Of a stretch of DNA of 64,000 nt, positions 12,601 to 24,888 are shown in pieces (positions within the stretch are counted from its first letter, which is position 1; each line of letters starts with the position of its first letter). Made by a program: the position numbers and the translations under genes. The DNA comes from Mercurialis annua. Its lineage: Eukaryota > Streptophyta > Magnoliopsida > Malpighiales > Euphorbiaceae. A model generated the notes under the pieces. It was not told the DNA's origin. It saw only the letters and a program-made list of their open reading frames with translations, and did no database searches. The stretch is from positions 57,211,651-57,275,650 of the forward strand of contig NC_065571.1 in assembly GCF_937616625.2 (NCBI RefSeq). Direction: 5' to 3'.

Positions 12601-13604
12601 CAATTTTAAGCTCATTTGTAAACAAAAAAAAACTACTATATTTTAATTCGAGTTTTCAAATTGGATTTAGTTGAAAAATCAGTTATTCGAATTCGATTGG
12701 GATCACTTTAATAATAGTTTTAAGGAATTAAAATGGATCAATTTTAATAAAGTAAAGGGACTCAATCTCTATGATTAATAAATTGAAAAGGTAAGGATTT
12801 AATATCAACAAACATTATAGGACCCTAAAAATTGACTGCCATATTAATAAATATAGGACTAATCACCAAAAAATGCATGATGTTTAATAAAAGAGTTAAT
12901 TGCAAATTAAATCACGAACTTTATATAATTACAACACGAATTTTGAGGCTTCGCAATACCGTGACTTTTTAATTATTTGCAATCAATCTTTTGATTTTTA
13001 TTAGGTTCTATGCAATTAGCCACAACAGTTCTATACAACCGGATTGTACGAGATTATAAAAAGAAAAAAAAATCAAAAGTCACATATAATATTGCAAAAA
13101 CTAATAAAATATAGTTAATTAATTAAATTATAAATTTTTACTAAAGTCAAGTATGTTTTTAGTAATTAATCCATTAATTGTTGAATGAAATTTACAGGTG
13201 CACATACACTTGGATTCTCTCATTGCAGCCGATTCTCAAAAAGAATCTACAATTACACCCCTAAAAACAGAATCGATCCAACACTCAATTTCCAATACGC
13301 AATTCAACTCAGACAAATGTGTCCTACACGAGTTGACTCACGAATCGCCATTAACATGGACCCAACAACACCACAATTATTCGACAATGCTTACTTCAAA
13401 AACCTTCAGCAAGGAAAAGGATTGTTCACATCCGATCAGATTCTGTATACTGATCCGAGATCGAGACCGACTGTTAATCTCTTTGCTTCCAACAATGTCG
13501 CCTTTCAAAATGCTTTTATTTCCGCCATTCAAAAGCTCGGCCGAGTCGGGGTCTTGACGGGAACAAAAGGCGAAATCAGGAATGACTGTAGCCGTATAAA
13601 CTAG
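9685..13604 (+). CDS. Secretory class III peroxidase, PRX16/PRX45-like
   Basis: Haem peroxidase of the plant secretory family (EC 1.11.1.7), which oxidises phenolics with H2O2 in the cell wall or vacuole. Four exons: 9685-9897, 10964-11161, 12142-12307 and 13198-13604, giving 327 aa. The three introns are at the positions classical for the family. A hydrophobic signal peptide spans residues 1-24, with likely cleavage before Gln25 (VSA/QL). Catalytic residues visible are distal Arg62 and His66 in LRLFFHDCF and proximal His195 in GAHTLG. The eight conserved cysteines appear in [28 protein letters not shown] and DCSRIN. NLT and NYT are candidate N-glycosylation sites. Intron 1 hosts a foldback MITE (10569-10938). 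Two adjacent ATGs start the frame, and the first is used here. Family assignment is firm, but the exact orthologue is a guess. Confidence 0.95.
10569..10938. mobile_element. Foldback MITE with 9-bp TSD in peroxidase intron 1 (family A)
   Basis: Inverted arms start TTAATTCCTAAAAAAATCAC and end with the complementary GTGATTTTTTTAGGAATTAA. The exact 9-bp direct repeat TATATCAAT lies at 10560-10568 and 10939-10947. The 370-bp element has no coding capacity. The same family recurs at 55033-55233. The 9-bp duplication points to mobilisation by a Mutator-like transposase. Confidence 0.85.
12890..13070. repeat. One-sided remnant related to the 48957-49244 MITE, in peroxidase intron 3
   Basis: The words GAGTTAATTGCAAATTAAAT and CACGAACTTTATATAATTACAACACGA match the left arm of the element at 48957-49244. 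No clean right arm or duplication was found, so this is probably a decayed copy. It lies wholly inside intron 3. Confidence 0.4.
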
Positions 13605-14632
13605 AAATTTTAGACTATTTTTTTTAGCAAAGGGTCATCTCGGTTTCTAAATTTGTATGTCGGGATCAATTAAGTCACAATTAATTATTTTAAATAAGTA
13701 AAGATCATTGTCTCCATTTTTAGGTCAATTAAGTCTCAAATTGTAAAAGAAACGCGATGATCTAATTTTTAGACTTAATCATTTAAAAATAGAGAGTATT
13801 GTTTTAATTGATCCAAAAAATAAAATGTTGTTTTTAATAGATTGAAATAGCTAAGTGTAAATTAATTGAGTATGATGCACAATTTGATTCTTATTTATTT
13901 AGATAACTTTCTGTTAAGTTTTTTATTTTATTTTTTTCATTTAGAACCAATAAAATCTTAGCTTAATTAGGATAGAAAGTTCGTGTGCTTCTTGCTAAAG
14001 ACTGTCTTTTTTGTAATTTGGAAATAAATTAAAATGTAAATTTTTAATCGTCGACTGGTTGATGATACTCATAATTTCGTTTATCAAAGTGTTTGAATTC
14101 TCTCAATCGTGACTCTAAAACAGCGTAATAGGCTTGAGCAACATTTAAAGAAATTAGAAAATTAAATATTCATTTTATCACTCCAATTTGACATAATAAA
14201 TTAAATAAGATCAAATTCGTAGTTTGGACAAAAACACTAAAAAAATTAATGTTTTAACTCATTTTACAATTTCATCTGAAGTGACATAAAATGATTGGAG
14301 CGTTATATATAAACGGAAATTGAGATAGTGGGAAATTATTGGACAATTTAGAACTGAAAGGATAAAACGAGTAAAAACTTATATTTTGAAAACATGTTTG
14401 TCCAAAACCATAAATTTATTCTTATCTGGTCTTTAACGCAAAGTCTGAGAGGGGAAATTTTTTTTTATTGAAAAATAAAGAATTAAATTTTTTCAAACCT
14501 AGTGTTTGCTTGAATTGAAAAATATTGTTTAGAAACTAATATAATATTATAGTTATTTCACTAATTAATTCACATATTTTATTGTCTTATTGTTTTTTAA
14601 CAATTAGCATCTGCTCGATAAAAAAATTGAAC

Positions 14633-15450
14633 AAAGGGTCAATTCACCCCCTCAACTTGACATGAAATATTAAAAGAGTCATTTTGAAGGCTTTTAGTTA
14701 AACTAATCCGCAATTTACGTTTTTGTATCAAAAATACCTAAAAAGAGTAGAGATATCACCTCCCTAAGCTATGTAAAACCAGATCAATTCAATTTTCCAT
14801 TTCCACCGGAAACCGCTCCATTCCACCGCCAACTGCCATCCACCGAAAACCGCTATCAGAATATTTTTTCTCACCAGAATTTTTTTTCATCAAATATATG
14901 TTCCCGTCTGCCGGAACAGACCTATATGGGTCTACTCTTCTCTGCCAGAGCATATCAAGATGGGTACCTACTCCCAGTCTGTCGGAGCAGACGCATCTGG
15001 TCTGCTCCTCTTCATCGTGAAGAGGAGTAGTCCGTCGGAGCATGCCTATCTGGATCTGCTCCCGTCCGCCAAAGCAGATCTAGATGGGTTTGCCGAGTAT
15101 ATATGCCCCCTTCGCCAGAGCAGACCCACCCTTCGCAGCGGTGGCTGCCGCAAATTTTTTTCCGGCAGTGGTAGTCGATAGCGGCGTATGATGATAAAAA
15201 AGAACAACAAAATTCATAAATTTGATAAAGTTTTTTTTTTTTTGGAAAATCATTAAGGACTAATTTAGAAAATCAAAAAAATATTAGGAATTATTTTAAA
15301 CTTTTTACTAATTCTTTTATGGAGAGTGCGTTTCAAACGCGGGTTGAGATTTGGTAAGGATAAAAAAAGAGCTGATTTGATGTATTTTAACATAGTTGCG
15401 GATCTGTTTGACTTAAAATCCTCTAAAATGACCGTTTTTGATATTTATCT
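14633..15450. mobile_element. MITE-like element of the 27851-28661 family carrying a GC-rich repeat core
   Basis: The left end (GGGTCAATTCACCCCCTCAA then CATGAAATATTAAAA) matches the terminal arm of the element at 27851-28661. Near the right end, GGAGAGTGCGTTTCAAACGC and TGACCGTTTTTGATATTTAT match the other element's GGAGAGTGTGTTTTAAACAC and GGACCATTTTGATATTTTAT. Between them, 14780-15180 is a GC-rich core absent from the other copy. No target duplication was found and the right boundary is approximate. Confidence 0.5.
14906..15127. repeat. Degenerate GC-rich minisatellite (six units with GGAGCAGAC)
   Basis: Related units with consensus GTCTGCCGGAGCAGACCTAT then CTGGGTCTGCTCC start near 14906, 14941, 14976, 15030, 15063 and 15111, with irregular spacing of 33-54 bp. 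Each unit contains a small palindrome (GAGCAGAC and GTCTGCTC). The GC content contrasts sharply with the surrounding AT-rich DNA. The open frames across it on both strands are a by-product of the GC-rich repeat, not genes. Confidence 0.6.
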
Positions 15451-17011
15451 CATGGTACTTCTTAAAGAAATAGGATCGAACAAGCATTAACGGTTAACCC
15501 AAGAGTTGAGCGGTGAAAGTCATTTTTTATCTCCTGCCAACCTCGAATTCAATCCCATAGTGTTTCTCTTGGCTAAAGATACGGATTTAGCCCCTCATAT
15601 TAAGCTTCAATTTTACTTTTTGATGAAATATTAAGCTTAACTTTTACTTTAGAACTCTAATATTATAAGAAAAGATTAAATTAAATTATCTTTTAACATA
15701 TTGTTTATTTTATTTTACTCCCGCCAATGTGGATGAAACTTGCCATGCATATGGCATTATATATATAAAAATCAGTGGACTACATGGTACATGGATGATA
15801 TATAAATATCTAGTAAATAAACATCTAGTACATAAACACTTCATCCATATCATCAAAAGTATATCAAAATTATAACAAATCAATTTAAACCAATTCAACC
15901 AAAACAAATTAAATATTCTGTCTGAATAATTAACGATTTTATATATACTATTCATTTTTTACGTGTATATATACAAATACAAATATAAATATATATTATC
16001 AGTTGAAAACGTAAATTAAATGGTACATTTTTTTATAATGTTAGAATCGAATTTAATAGGAACAAAAAAAAATATTAAAGTCTATAGTCAAATCTAAGCC
16101 TAACACTAGCATATTTAACCCAAAAATACATTTTCCCTCATCCACCTTATTTTGTAGTCAAATATAGTTTTTTTAACTTTTATTTTTGGTGGATTATATA
16201 ATGTGCATGAACTTAAATTGTGACGCAATGCACATTTGGAAACATTAGATTAGTGCCCAATGACATATATGCAACTAGCAAAGGTAACAATATATAGGAC
16301 GTACCAAATTAAAAAGTCATTAAGTTATCATGAAATGAAATTTCATCACTGTATAAATGCAGATAATGAGTTTTTTTAGAACGGTAAAGTTATTTTTGGT
16401 ATATATTAATTCTATAAAATTTAATTATAAAATTGAGTGACTTAAAAGAGAATATGAATTTGTATATTCAAAACTGTATTTTGTCAAATTTAAAATGAAT
16501 AAACAATTTTAACAATTTGGTTTAATAATTTTATAATGGCAAAGTAATCAACAATTTTAACTTTTTTACCCAATAAACCACGATCTTTAAATCTTATCAG
16601 TTTCATTCATCATCTTTTAAATTTTTACCAAAAACACTCATGAGTTATTTGGAGCTGATGTGACACAAGTAGGATAAATTTTATAAACAAATAATATATA
16701 TTGCGCCACATTAACTCAACATGAGTTATCCATATTTGGCAAAGATATGAAAGATGACGGACCAACCGGCAAGATTAAAAAACCGTGATGTATTTGACAA
16801 GAATATTAAAATTGTAATAGATATATTCATTTTGTCTTTTATAATTATATTAAAGAATGATCAAACTGATACAAAATAAAGTACAATTTAATCATTTATT
16901 AGATTAATGTGGTCACTAAAATGATAAAATGATAAGAGTTTAAAATTTACCAAAAAAATTATTAAAAAAAAGATGGAAAATTAAGATACAGAATGAATAT
17001 CAGAAATATGA

Positions 17012-18441
17012 TCAAGTAGTACTCCTGTTTATACTTAAACTTTGGAACAGCCAATGCGGCTGTTTTCTATCTTGATCGAACATTGTCGCCGTACTAGAGC
17101 TACTCATCGGAGTTGTCGGAGTACCACTGAGTTCCGATTTAATTGACGCCGGCGAATCAAGCGGTTCTTGAACATGATATGTTGATGATTTCTTGCACTT
17201 GCTGCCTCCTATGCTTAACGTCAACTCTACTTCACTTTCCTCGCCGGAGCACTTGCACGCACCGTCGTTACTTCTTTTAGTTCCGATCAGTTGTCGGCAT
17301 GATGAACTAGTCGTCCGGCGGTCGTGATCGACGGTGCCGCTAATAGAAGTTGATATCTCTTCTTCTGTAGGTCTATTATTAGGTCTAATTTCAAGATCAA
17401 ATCCTCTCGTGATTATTCGCATGGTCCCGCCGGAGCAGCTGCCGGTTCTTTCTCTTGGACTTGGAACATCTCTTGTATTCTGAAGGTTAAAATTGTAGTA
17501 AGATATGGTTTGTTGTGTTGTCAAGTTCGGTTTCCGGTTAGTGAACTGATCGGAATTTGTAATTTCTGATGAACTGTTTATTGGATTGAGTGATGTTTTA
17601 GGGTTATTTTGCTTCTTCTGCAAGTCTTCCATTAATAGCTTTTGAATATTGTACAGCCTGTGAAGCTCCCTAACCTGCAATGTGGCATTTCTTAAATTCC
17701 AAACTTATGTAAATTAAAAATAACAAAATTATTACTACTATATAGATAATAAAATCACTTTGACAATATTTCATTTTTATTTTATCAAAAAAAAATCACT
17801 TTGACAAAAGGTTCCTTTTGCCCTTTGAATTTCTTATAAAAACCAAATAAAATTAAATTCGTAGTTTTAGAAAACACGCATCCTTTAATTGGATATTTTA
17901 ACTTCTTTCACCTCCTCCTCATATGAGGTAACAGGAAATAATTGGAACTAAAGGATAAAACGAGTCAAAATATGAAATTTGAGGGTGATTTTTTTCTCAA
18001 TTTATATTTTATATCAAGTTCAAATAGCTAGAAAAATGAACCTCTGGTAAAGTTTTGAATTTCAGTACTTATTGAACATGACATCAAAGTTGTTATATTT
18101 AATTCTTTTACCAGCTAAATTATTTATATAATACAAGATAAAATGAGTATATACTTGAACAATCTTAGAATTTAATAGCATCCACATTCATAGATGTGTT
18201 GGAAACAATAAAATTATAATTAGCGTTTCACATAAAGATCCCAATTTTAATAGAATTTAAAAAGGTGAACATAAATTACCTGGTGTTGGAAGATATCTTC
18301 TTGGATCTGCATTGTGTTTTTGATGATATCTAGGTTGTTTTTGTGGGGCATTCTGCTGTCAATTTGGAAGTTGCAATTCATCTTTTTAAAGGTTGAAGGT
18401 GGTGCTAGAACATCAATACCATTTGCTAGTTTAGTTCCCAT
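17012..18441 (-). CDS. RELHRLY-motif plant protein of unknown function
   Basis: Two coding exons on the minus strand, 18441-18280 and 17674-17012, encode 274 aa. The start MGTK resembles the N-terminus of plant DUF863-type proteins. The conserved block RELHRLYNIQKLLMEDL follows immediately after the exon junction (residues 56-72). Further motifs typical of this group are FDLEIRP, the C-terminal VELTLSIGG (an LxLxI pattern that could act as an EAR-like repression motif) and QPHWLFQSLSIN near the end. The protein is Ser/Thr-rich, has no membrane segment and is probably nuclear; no activity is known to me. An upstream leader exon (about 20203-20340) is inferred from a strong donor at 20203/20202 and an acceptor before 18444. 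It carries an upstream ORF overlapping this start. The start at 18441 is preferred because the frame upstream, spliced to the leader, meets a stop before any ATG. Confidence 0.8.
17751..17807. repeat. 16-bp direct repeat flanking a 25-bp insert ending TATCAAAAAA (micro-retroposition scar)
   Basis: AAAATCACTTTGACAA occurs at 17751-17766 and exactly again at 17792-17807. The 25-bp insert ends in TTTTATCAAAAAA, the A-tail style of plant LINEs. It lies in the intron between the two coding exons of the RELHRLY gene. Confidence 0.6.
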
Positions 18442-18443
18442 CC

Positions 18444-20315
18444 CTGTAAATTAAATGGTTTCACACTCATATTTCCATTAATGTAATAATCTATAGCTAC
18501 AGAAAGAAAGAGAAGACAAGCAAATAAAAACTATAGTATATAAAAAAATATGTGTTAGGACATGATAATGAGTATAGTTGACCAAATGTTCATTAATCTT
18601 GAGAACCAATCATGTGCAAGAGATTCAATTTAAGATTTAAAGTTTAGTAGTGTGTAAACTTTTCTAAATCTATTTTTAAGTGTCGGAATCTTTTAAAAAT
18701 TTATTAAATAGAGTGTATTTTATGACCGTTTTCGCGATTAAAAAATAAAAACTCTATACTTGCTTATATTTCACTTTGGTATTATTAAGAAATAATGATA
18801 ATAGATAAATAATATATATATATAGTGAACTTAAATTTGATTGTTAGCACAGTGATCATAATCTCGTTAAAAGCATTTTTGTTGTATACTTTTAAAAAGT
18901 TTAACCGCTAATTTAAAAGAAATAAATTGTGGTAAAGAACAAATTTAGAGAAGTCTACACATCATCAATAAAAAAAATCCCCATTTAAATAATTTTATGA
19001 AACTTTTTTAAAGTAAAACTAAGATGCAAGAAAGCTATCCTAACACATGTAATAACAAGATTTATTTTTGTTGAGCTCATAGATATATGTGTCAATATAA
19101 CTAACTAAATGATCCCCTTCAAAACTTTATAGATTCCCTTTCTTGATGCAATTATTACAATGGCAAACTAATTGTTAACTGACCATGTCTTGAGAAATGG
19201 TCAATAAACAAAACAAAAAGGAGAATTTTTTTTAGTAGAATTTGAAGAAAGAGAATTAGAAATGGAGGGACAAAAAGAAGTGTTTAAAGTTGCATTGGGA
19301 GGGATGAAAGAGAAGCTAGAGAATGAAGATGGATATAAAGTGAAAATGGATAACTAATATGGGTTGTGGGTCTCTCTATCTCTCACTCTCATCACTACAT
19401 AACAATAGTAGTCTTCATCTTCACCAATATTAATTTGTCTACAAAACAAAATAATACATCTCCACTTCTTTATGTTTCTTCTAAACACAACCCTAATTCT
19501 ATCACATCCCTACTACAATCAAGACTATATTATATCATAATCTTTAAAATAGAGGATAACTATTTTATTCTTTAAATATAACTATTTGCAGAAACGAAAG
19601 CACATGAAGTTTGGACTATAATAGATTTTAACCCGGGTTGAAGTATAATTTATAGTAAAAACCGGAACAAGAGTAAAATTCAATCCGAGCTGTCAGAAGA
19701 ACGAAAATGAACTAGATAGTAAAATGAGATTTAGTCCAAACTAACAAAAGATTTTTGATTCCGCTATCGATTTTTGATTCCATATGTATACATTCTACAA
19801 ACTAAATATGACCTCAGTTGACCATCAATTATCGACTAGAGTAGAGTTGGTGGCCGTTCTTTTGACCGTCAATTATCGATTTTTTATTACTATTATATTC
19901 TTTTACGATTATTTGTTAATAATATCAACCGTTCATTTTTTGATTATTAGCTGTTTTTTCTCACTCGTCACTCTATGACACTATTCTTAATATCCTTTCC
20001 ATAATCAACAACTAAAAATGAAAAAAATATATGCATGAAAATTAAGTACGCCATTTGAAGCAAGGACATGTTGAATTGGATTAGGTTATATGCCTATTAA
20101 TAACCAAAGAAATCAGAAAGAAAAATATCAAAGATTGCAAATCCTTACCAAAAACTCAAGAAACAAAAACAAGAAAACCAACAAATAAAATTATCTAATT
20201 ACCTGCAACAAGAAGTGGCCGATTCGGAAACTTTCAGGACGAAAACTTTCTTGACGATATTCATTTATGGCATAAGAAGAAGACGACGACGAAGAAGAAG
20301 AAGCTAACATTCTCA
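18444..20315 (-). promoter_or_regulatory. Inferred upstream ORF across leader exon and start codon of the RELHRLY gene
   Basis: In the leader exon an ATG at 20315 opens a frame beginning MRMLASSSSSSSSSYAINEY. It runs without a stop to the donor at 20203. If spliced to the acceptor before 18444, it continues for five codons and ends at a TAG just downstream of the main ATG (18441), so it overlaps the main start in another frame. A second, shorter upstream ORF (six codons, from ATG at 20332) precedes it. Such an overlapping upstream ORF would be expected to lower translation of the main protein. The leader exon is inferred from splice signals only. Confidence 0.45.
19609..19742. repeat. Short inverted-repeat element with GTTTGGACTA ends
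   Basis: AGTTTGGACTATAATAGATT at 19609 is mirrored by GAGATTTAGTCCAAACT ending at 19742, enclosing about 100 bp with ACCCGGGTTG and AACCGGAACA. No clear target duplication was found. It lies in the long leader intron of the RELHRLY gene and is probably a small MITE. Confidence 0.4.
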
Positions 20316-20742
20316 TGAGCTTCCATAACTCATATTTTTAGGGAAAGGAATTGGATACGGAGCAACCGAAGCAGTAGTGAATGAAGAGCAGCAAGAACAA
20401 TATTATCTGTCTATCTATATATGACAGCAAAGAATTAGTTTCTTTTTTTCTCTATTCCTATTTTACTTACACAAACAACAAAGCAAATTTGTTTCTTAAA
20501 ATATATATAATCATGCTCTTAATAATTCAAGCTTGACAGGCTGTGTAGGAAGCAAGCAAGAAATATTAAAAAAGTTTGGACTATAAAATAATACTATATA
20601 TGCATTGTGTGAGAGAGTGTTATTATATATATTTTACATATCCTTAATTTTAATCCCTTTTTGTTCATCTACCAAATATGGTAAGGGCATTCTTGGGGTA
20701 AAAAACATTAGGGATTATTAGACTTTAACCTAATTTTAAATA

Positions 20743-21218
20743 GCCCTAATACCTTAAAAAAACCAAACTTTTAGCCATTTTTCAATTCTACCCATATGTT
20801 GAAAACCGGTCAATTTTATCCTATTTTGAATTTTATCATTTCAATTATACTCCAATTTTTTACTTAATTAATGATGAATCATTCAATTTAGTAATAAAAG
20901 TAAATTTATTTCTATTCAAAAAAATACAAATAAGTTCTTTATTTGTAAAAACTAACAAAAAATTATAATTAAATTAAAACTAATTTAAATTTTTAATTAG
21001 TTTAAGTAAATAAATTTTAAACACGTACAATTAATATATGTAGACATGGAGAACGTTTTTGAATTTTTTTTCAAATGAGAAAAAAAAACGTCAATTTAAT
21101 ATTTCATAGTACAATTGAAACACAAAAATATGAAATATGGTAAAATTGACCAGTTTTCAACGTTAGGATAGAATCAAAAAAGGGCTAAAAGGTCAGCGTT
21201 TTTTTAAGGTATTAGGCC
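20743..21218. mobile_element. Foldback MITE, near-exact 9-bp TSD, upstream of the RELHRLY gene
   Basis: The ends GCCCTAATACCTTAAAAAAA and the complement of GGTATTAGGCC form inverted arms that continue inward (TTTTAGCC...GGCTAAAA; GAAAACCGGTCAATTTTA against TAAAATTGACCAGTTTTC). The flanks TTTTAAATA (20734-20742) and TTTTCAATA (21219-21227) match at 8 of 9. It resembles the element at 34164-34537 in layout. It lies about 0.4 kb upstream of the inferred leader exon. Confidence 0.7.
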
Positions 21219-21295
21219 TTTTCAATAGGTATTTGAGATTTATTTTTTTTCTTAAAAATATTGGACTTTAATTTGTTGATCACCAATTGCATGCA

Positions 21296-21390
21296 AGTGA
21301 GTGTTAGCTCAGTTGGGCACGCTCTATCCGCAGAGGATGTGGGTTCGACCCACCCCTCTGCCAGCCAGTGGGTTGAAAAAAATAAATTTC
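21296..21390 (+). mobile_element. tRNA-derived SINE head (A and B boxes)
   Basis: Box A (TTAGCTCAGTTGG, 21304-21316) and box B (GGTTCGACCC, 21342-21351) are properly ordered and spaced for an internal Pol III promoter. They are followed by CACCCCTCTGCCAGCC and an A-rich tail. The flanking bases cannot form a 7-bp acceptor stem, so this is a SINE or tRNA-like relic rather than a functional tRNA gene. Confidence 0.55.
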
Positions 21391-21465
21391 CTAACACTAA
21401 AACTAACATGTAATCTAGTGTAATTCTATCTTTGGTAAAAAAAAATGTCGATCGCCCGTTATTAT

Positions 21466-23460
21466 TTTTGTCACGACTCGATTTTACAGTTCGTGACCGA
21501 CGCAAGGGTATGGATATGGTCGTACCAAAATCTATAGCAAGTCTCGTGGATAAACAATCAAACATATAAACCTGCAGAAAACACTGCTCGGGAGCAACCG
21601 AGGTTCCAAACTAAGTCTAGTAGTTTTATATAGCAATAATAACAATTTAAATATCTGAAATGCTCGGTTAAGACCCGAGACTTCAACAGTATGTACCATA
21701 TATAAAACAATATAATTCAAAAAAACATGCCAACAACATAAAGAATTTAGTCGGACTAATCAGACAATTCAACATAAGATAACCAAATTAATAATAAACT
21801 AGTTCTACTGGGATTTAAGAGTTTTAAAACAGTTGACTTGTTTAAATAACATAAAAACCTCTGAGAAATCAAAGAATCGGAGATGACCCACAGCTCTCAA
21901 ATCATAAAGCTGAAATATTGCGAAAACAACGGGATCAGATATATTGAGATGAGTTCGTACAACAATTTATATTTATTAAGTGAAAACCTTTTAAAATCTC
22001 AAATCACTTTTATACTAATATATATAACATTATGGAAATACTGTATTAAAATGATCTCAGCGTAAGTGCGACGTGTCGTCACACTGAATCCCAGAATGGA
22101 CGGGAACAAATCCTCGTCAATTCCGGTGCACACAGTCTTGGTACAAGGCTATCGAGTATCTCGTTTCAACCCAGATCCATTATGGCTTAAAACAGTTCGC
22201 AAACATTTATATATATATATGAAAATACCCAATTTACTAAAGAAAGAGGTAAATACCGATATACACTCACTGCTTGCTAATCCACGTGAATCCAAGCAAG
22301 CAACTAACCCTGCGCAGATTCCGAAGCACGAGCAGACGACGGATCTAGAAGCAAGGTACATGTTAAAAACCAAACAAACACCTAACTCTAGAAATATTAG
22401 ACATCATATAGGACTAGCATCAAACCACGACCATACTACAAGCCAAATTACATATACATCCAACCAATTCAATAGCCAGTTAAGCTTAGATGAGTTTTGT
22501 TTTAAAACAATCCAGAGTACGCTATTAAATTTAAATAGCACCTTTTAAAATCAAAGAAATCTCAGAGTAATGCGTTAAATATCAACTTATACTCAACACA
22601 ACATGTCGGGCGACACAAGTCTAACCCGACCCAAACGTATACCAGTGTAAAAACCAAAATCCTTTAATAAAACTAAAGTCATTTGAAAACAACAACTCAA
22701 CCCATAGCTTAACATGCCATAACCATAAAAAGCATTAAGCCATAAAATTTGCCTAACACTTGACAAGTTCCACTCAAAATATACATCACTTAAATAAGCC
22801 ACCTTAAATGAAATTAAAAAGATTACAATCACTTCTAATCATTTAATTTCAGATCTAAAATAACAACTTAAACAACAGGTAAATAATGGCCAAAACTTAA
22901 CATAACTTGTAAGCCAATTCACCAATTATTACCCAACAATCCACAATCAAACTAACTTCTTTTATATGTCAAAAACAATTTACAAAATATATTTTCAGCC
23001 TTTAATAAAATGATTCAAACCACCCTAAGTAGGCAACATAATATTGGCCAAAACATCGATTAAGCCACCAATCGAATAAGCACTCAAAGTAAACGTTTTA
23101 ATTATTTAAATCAATCATTTGAAAATATTTCTAGCCATATTAAACAACTCAAAACAGCGATTTAATCTTCTCAAAACCACAACTAACATCATACTTAAAC
23201 TTAGCCAAATATTTCAAACCATCCAAAGTATTAGCAATCTTTCAAAGCTAAATCCAACGCATAAAGGTTATTTCCAGATTTTAGTAATGTTTAGAAAATT
23301 GAATTATAATACAAGAATAATTACGATTTAACATAACTTCGAATCCACAATCTACAAGAGATGAAGTTTTTTTCCGGGGTAGCATAACATCATCTTTCCA
23401 GCTCTCGAATGACGACTCCAAATATGACGTGATAACAATCGATCAATCAAAATTTTTCTA
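21466..23460. repeat. Unclassified repeat-like 2-kb block, no genes
   Basis: This block differs in composition from its surroundings. It has stretches such as CACGACTCGATTTTACAG, GTGCGACGTGTCGTCACAC and AATCCCAGAATGGACGGGA. The open frames (for example 22066-22548) show no domain, signal peptide or splice continuity. It is likely an old non-coding retroelement fragment. No LTR pair, primer site or protein relic was recognised. Confidence 0.35.
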
Positions 23461-24577
23461 TCGATAATTTGTTGCTTTGTAGTAGTAAAGTTGTTTTAGC
23501 GCAACACGCGTTTGAGTATTGCACTAACTGTTGTATATAGTAGCCTGCTAGTAACTATAGATCTTTTTTATTTCATTGTTGTTTAATTCCAAAGGTACAA
23601 AAGATAAATTAACCTAAATCATCAATAATTAATTTTTTATCTACATGTAAATACTTTGAAAATAATCATATTGGATAATGATTTTTTTTAGAAATACTGG
23701 ATAATGAACCTACTTTAAAAAATAACAAAACTAGAATAAATAAAATTTGAATTTATATTGTTATCTAATTCAATAAACAACCGCATATCTAATCTATTTA
23801 TTCGGATCGGAATAGATTGGGACCACTATATAAATTATTAAAAATAAAAACAAATGACACTCCTAAACATAAGGCAGTGTAGGTCAGTGAACGAGATATT
23901 CCAGACAAAGTCTTTACAAGAAATCAAGATATATGCATGAATCATGGAAAAGCTGGCTCTTCTTTACCACAATTTTATAATTAATGTGACCTAATTTGGT
24001 TATGAAGTATTTTTTAAAGTTTGTTATAATATTATATTTTATAAGTTTGTTATGATAACTTATAGATGAAAGGTATAAAAAAAATTCTTCAAATTTTTAG
24101 AAAGAGCATATAATTTTGTTTTTGTTATTTTGCTTATCATTTAGATCCTTAATATTTTTAAACTATGCACATTAGGATTGAGCATCGGTTCGGTTCGGTC
24201 GACCGAAGTTTAGAAAATTTCCATATCATACCAAACCGAACCGAACTCTTAATTTGGAGGTAAAGTAACCGAACCATATCGACCTGAAAATAAAACTTAA
24301 TCAAATATTTTAAGTGAAATAGGAAAATAAATCATTTGAAAATGATCATAAGTAAAATTTATAGACAATTAGAAATGAACGAAATAAACGATCAATTATC
24401 ATTATCCGAAAATAGATTAACAAATATAAAATAAATAATAAATTTCATAACAAAACGTATGGAATACAATGATTAATAATGGAAAAATAGTTGATACACA
24501 AAAATTTACAACCGATGAACAAACCAAAATATTAAAACTACAAATTCTATATCTTACAATTTTGTAGATATATTATA

Positions 24578-24888
24578 GGCCAAATGATTAAAAAAGGCTA
24601 ATCCTTTCATAAAAGTTTCACAAAAATCCAAATCTTTCAATTTTATCCAATTTGTCAAGAAACACATGATTTCGTTTCAATTTTCTCCAATTATGTAATT
24701 TTGCTCATGTGACGCCTACGTGGTGCTGATGTGGCATATGCCACACATCATCCACATAGGTACAATTGTGTAGTTGGACAAAATTAAAAAAAACATATGT
24801 TTCAAGATAAATTAATCGGATAAAATTGAAAGATTTGGACTTTTGTGAAACTTTTGTGAAAGGTTTGGCCATTTTTGGTCATTTGGCC
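24578..24888. mobile_element. 311-bp foldback MITE with exact 9-bp TSD
   Basis: Terminal GGCCAAATGA is matched by TCATTTGGCC at the other end. Arms continue with AAAAGTTTCACAAAA against TTTTGTGAAACTTTTGTG. The exact 9-bp direct repeat TATATTATA lies at 24569-24577 and 24889-24897. The centre holds GATGTGGCATATGCCACA, a local palindrome. Non-coding; Mutator-type by TSD length. Confidence 0.85.

Larger units (their letters stand above)
13605..17011. other. Intergenic region between peroxidase and RELHRLY gene
   Basis: No gene is supported. It holds a MITE-like element at about 14633-15450 with a GC-rich repeat core (listed separately). An imperfect inverted pair around 14218-14412 has GTAGTTTGGACAAAAAC against TGTTTGTCCAAAACCATAAA. 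A SINE-like fragment around 15505-15575 has a B-box-like CGAATTCAATCCC. A diverged foldback lies at about 16549-16818 (CCACGATCTTTAAATC against GATTAAAAAACCGTG). The remainder is AT-rich. Confidence 0.45.

Noticed and set aside
14789..15181. Overlapping open frames on both strands
   Set aside because: Produced by the stop-poor GC-rich minisatellite; residues simply follow the repeat.
21304..21363. Possible functional tRNA gene (A and B boxes present)
   Set aside because: No 7-bp acceptor stem can be formed with the flanks and the anticodon arm is not sound; a SINE head explains it better.
22066..22548. 160-codon plus-strand frame
   Set aside because: No family, no signal or splice continuity, lies in repeat-like DNA with an antisense frame across it.
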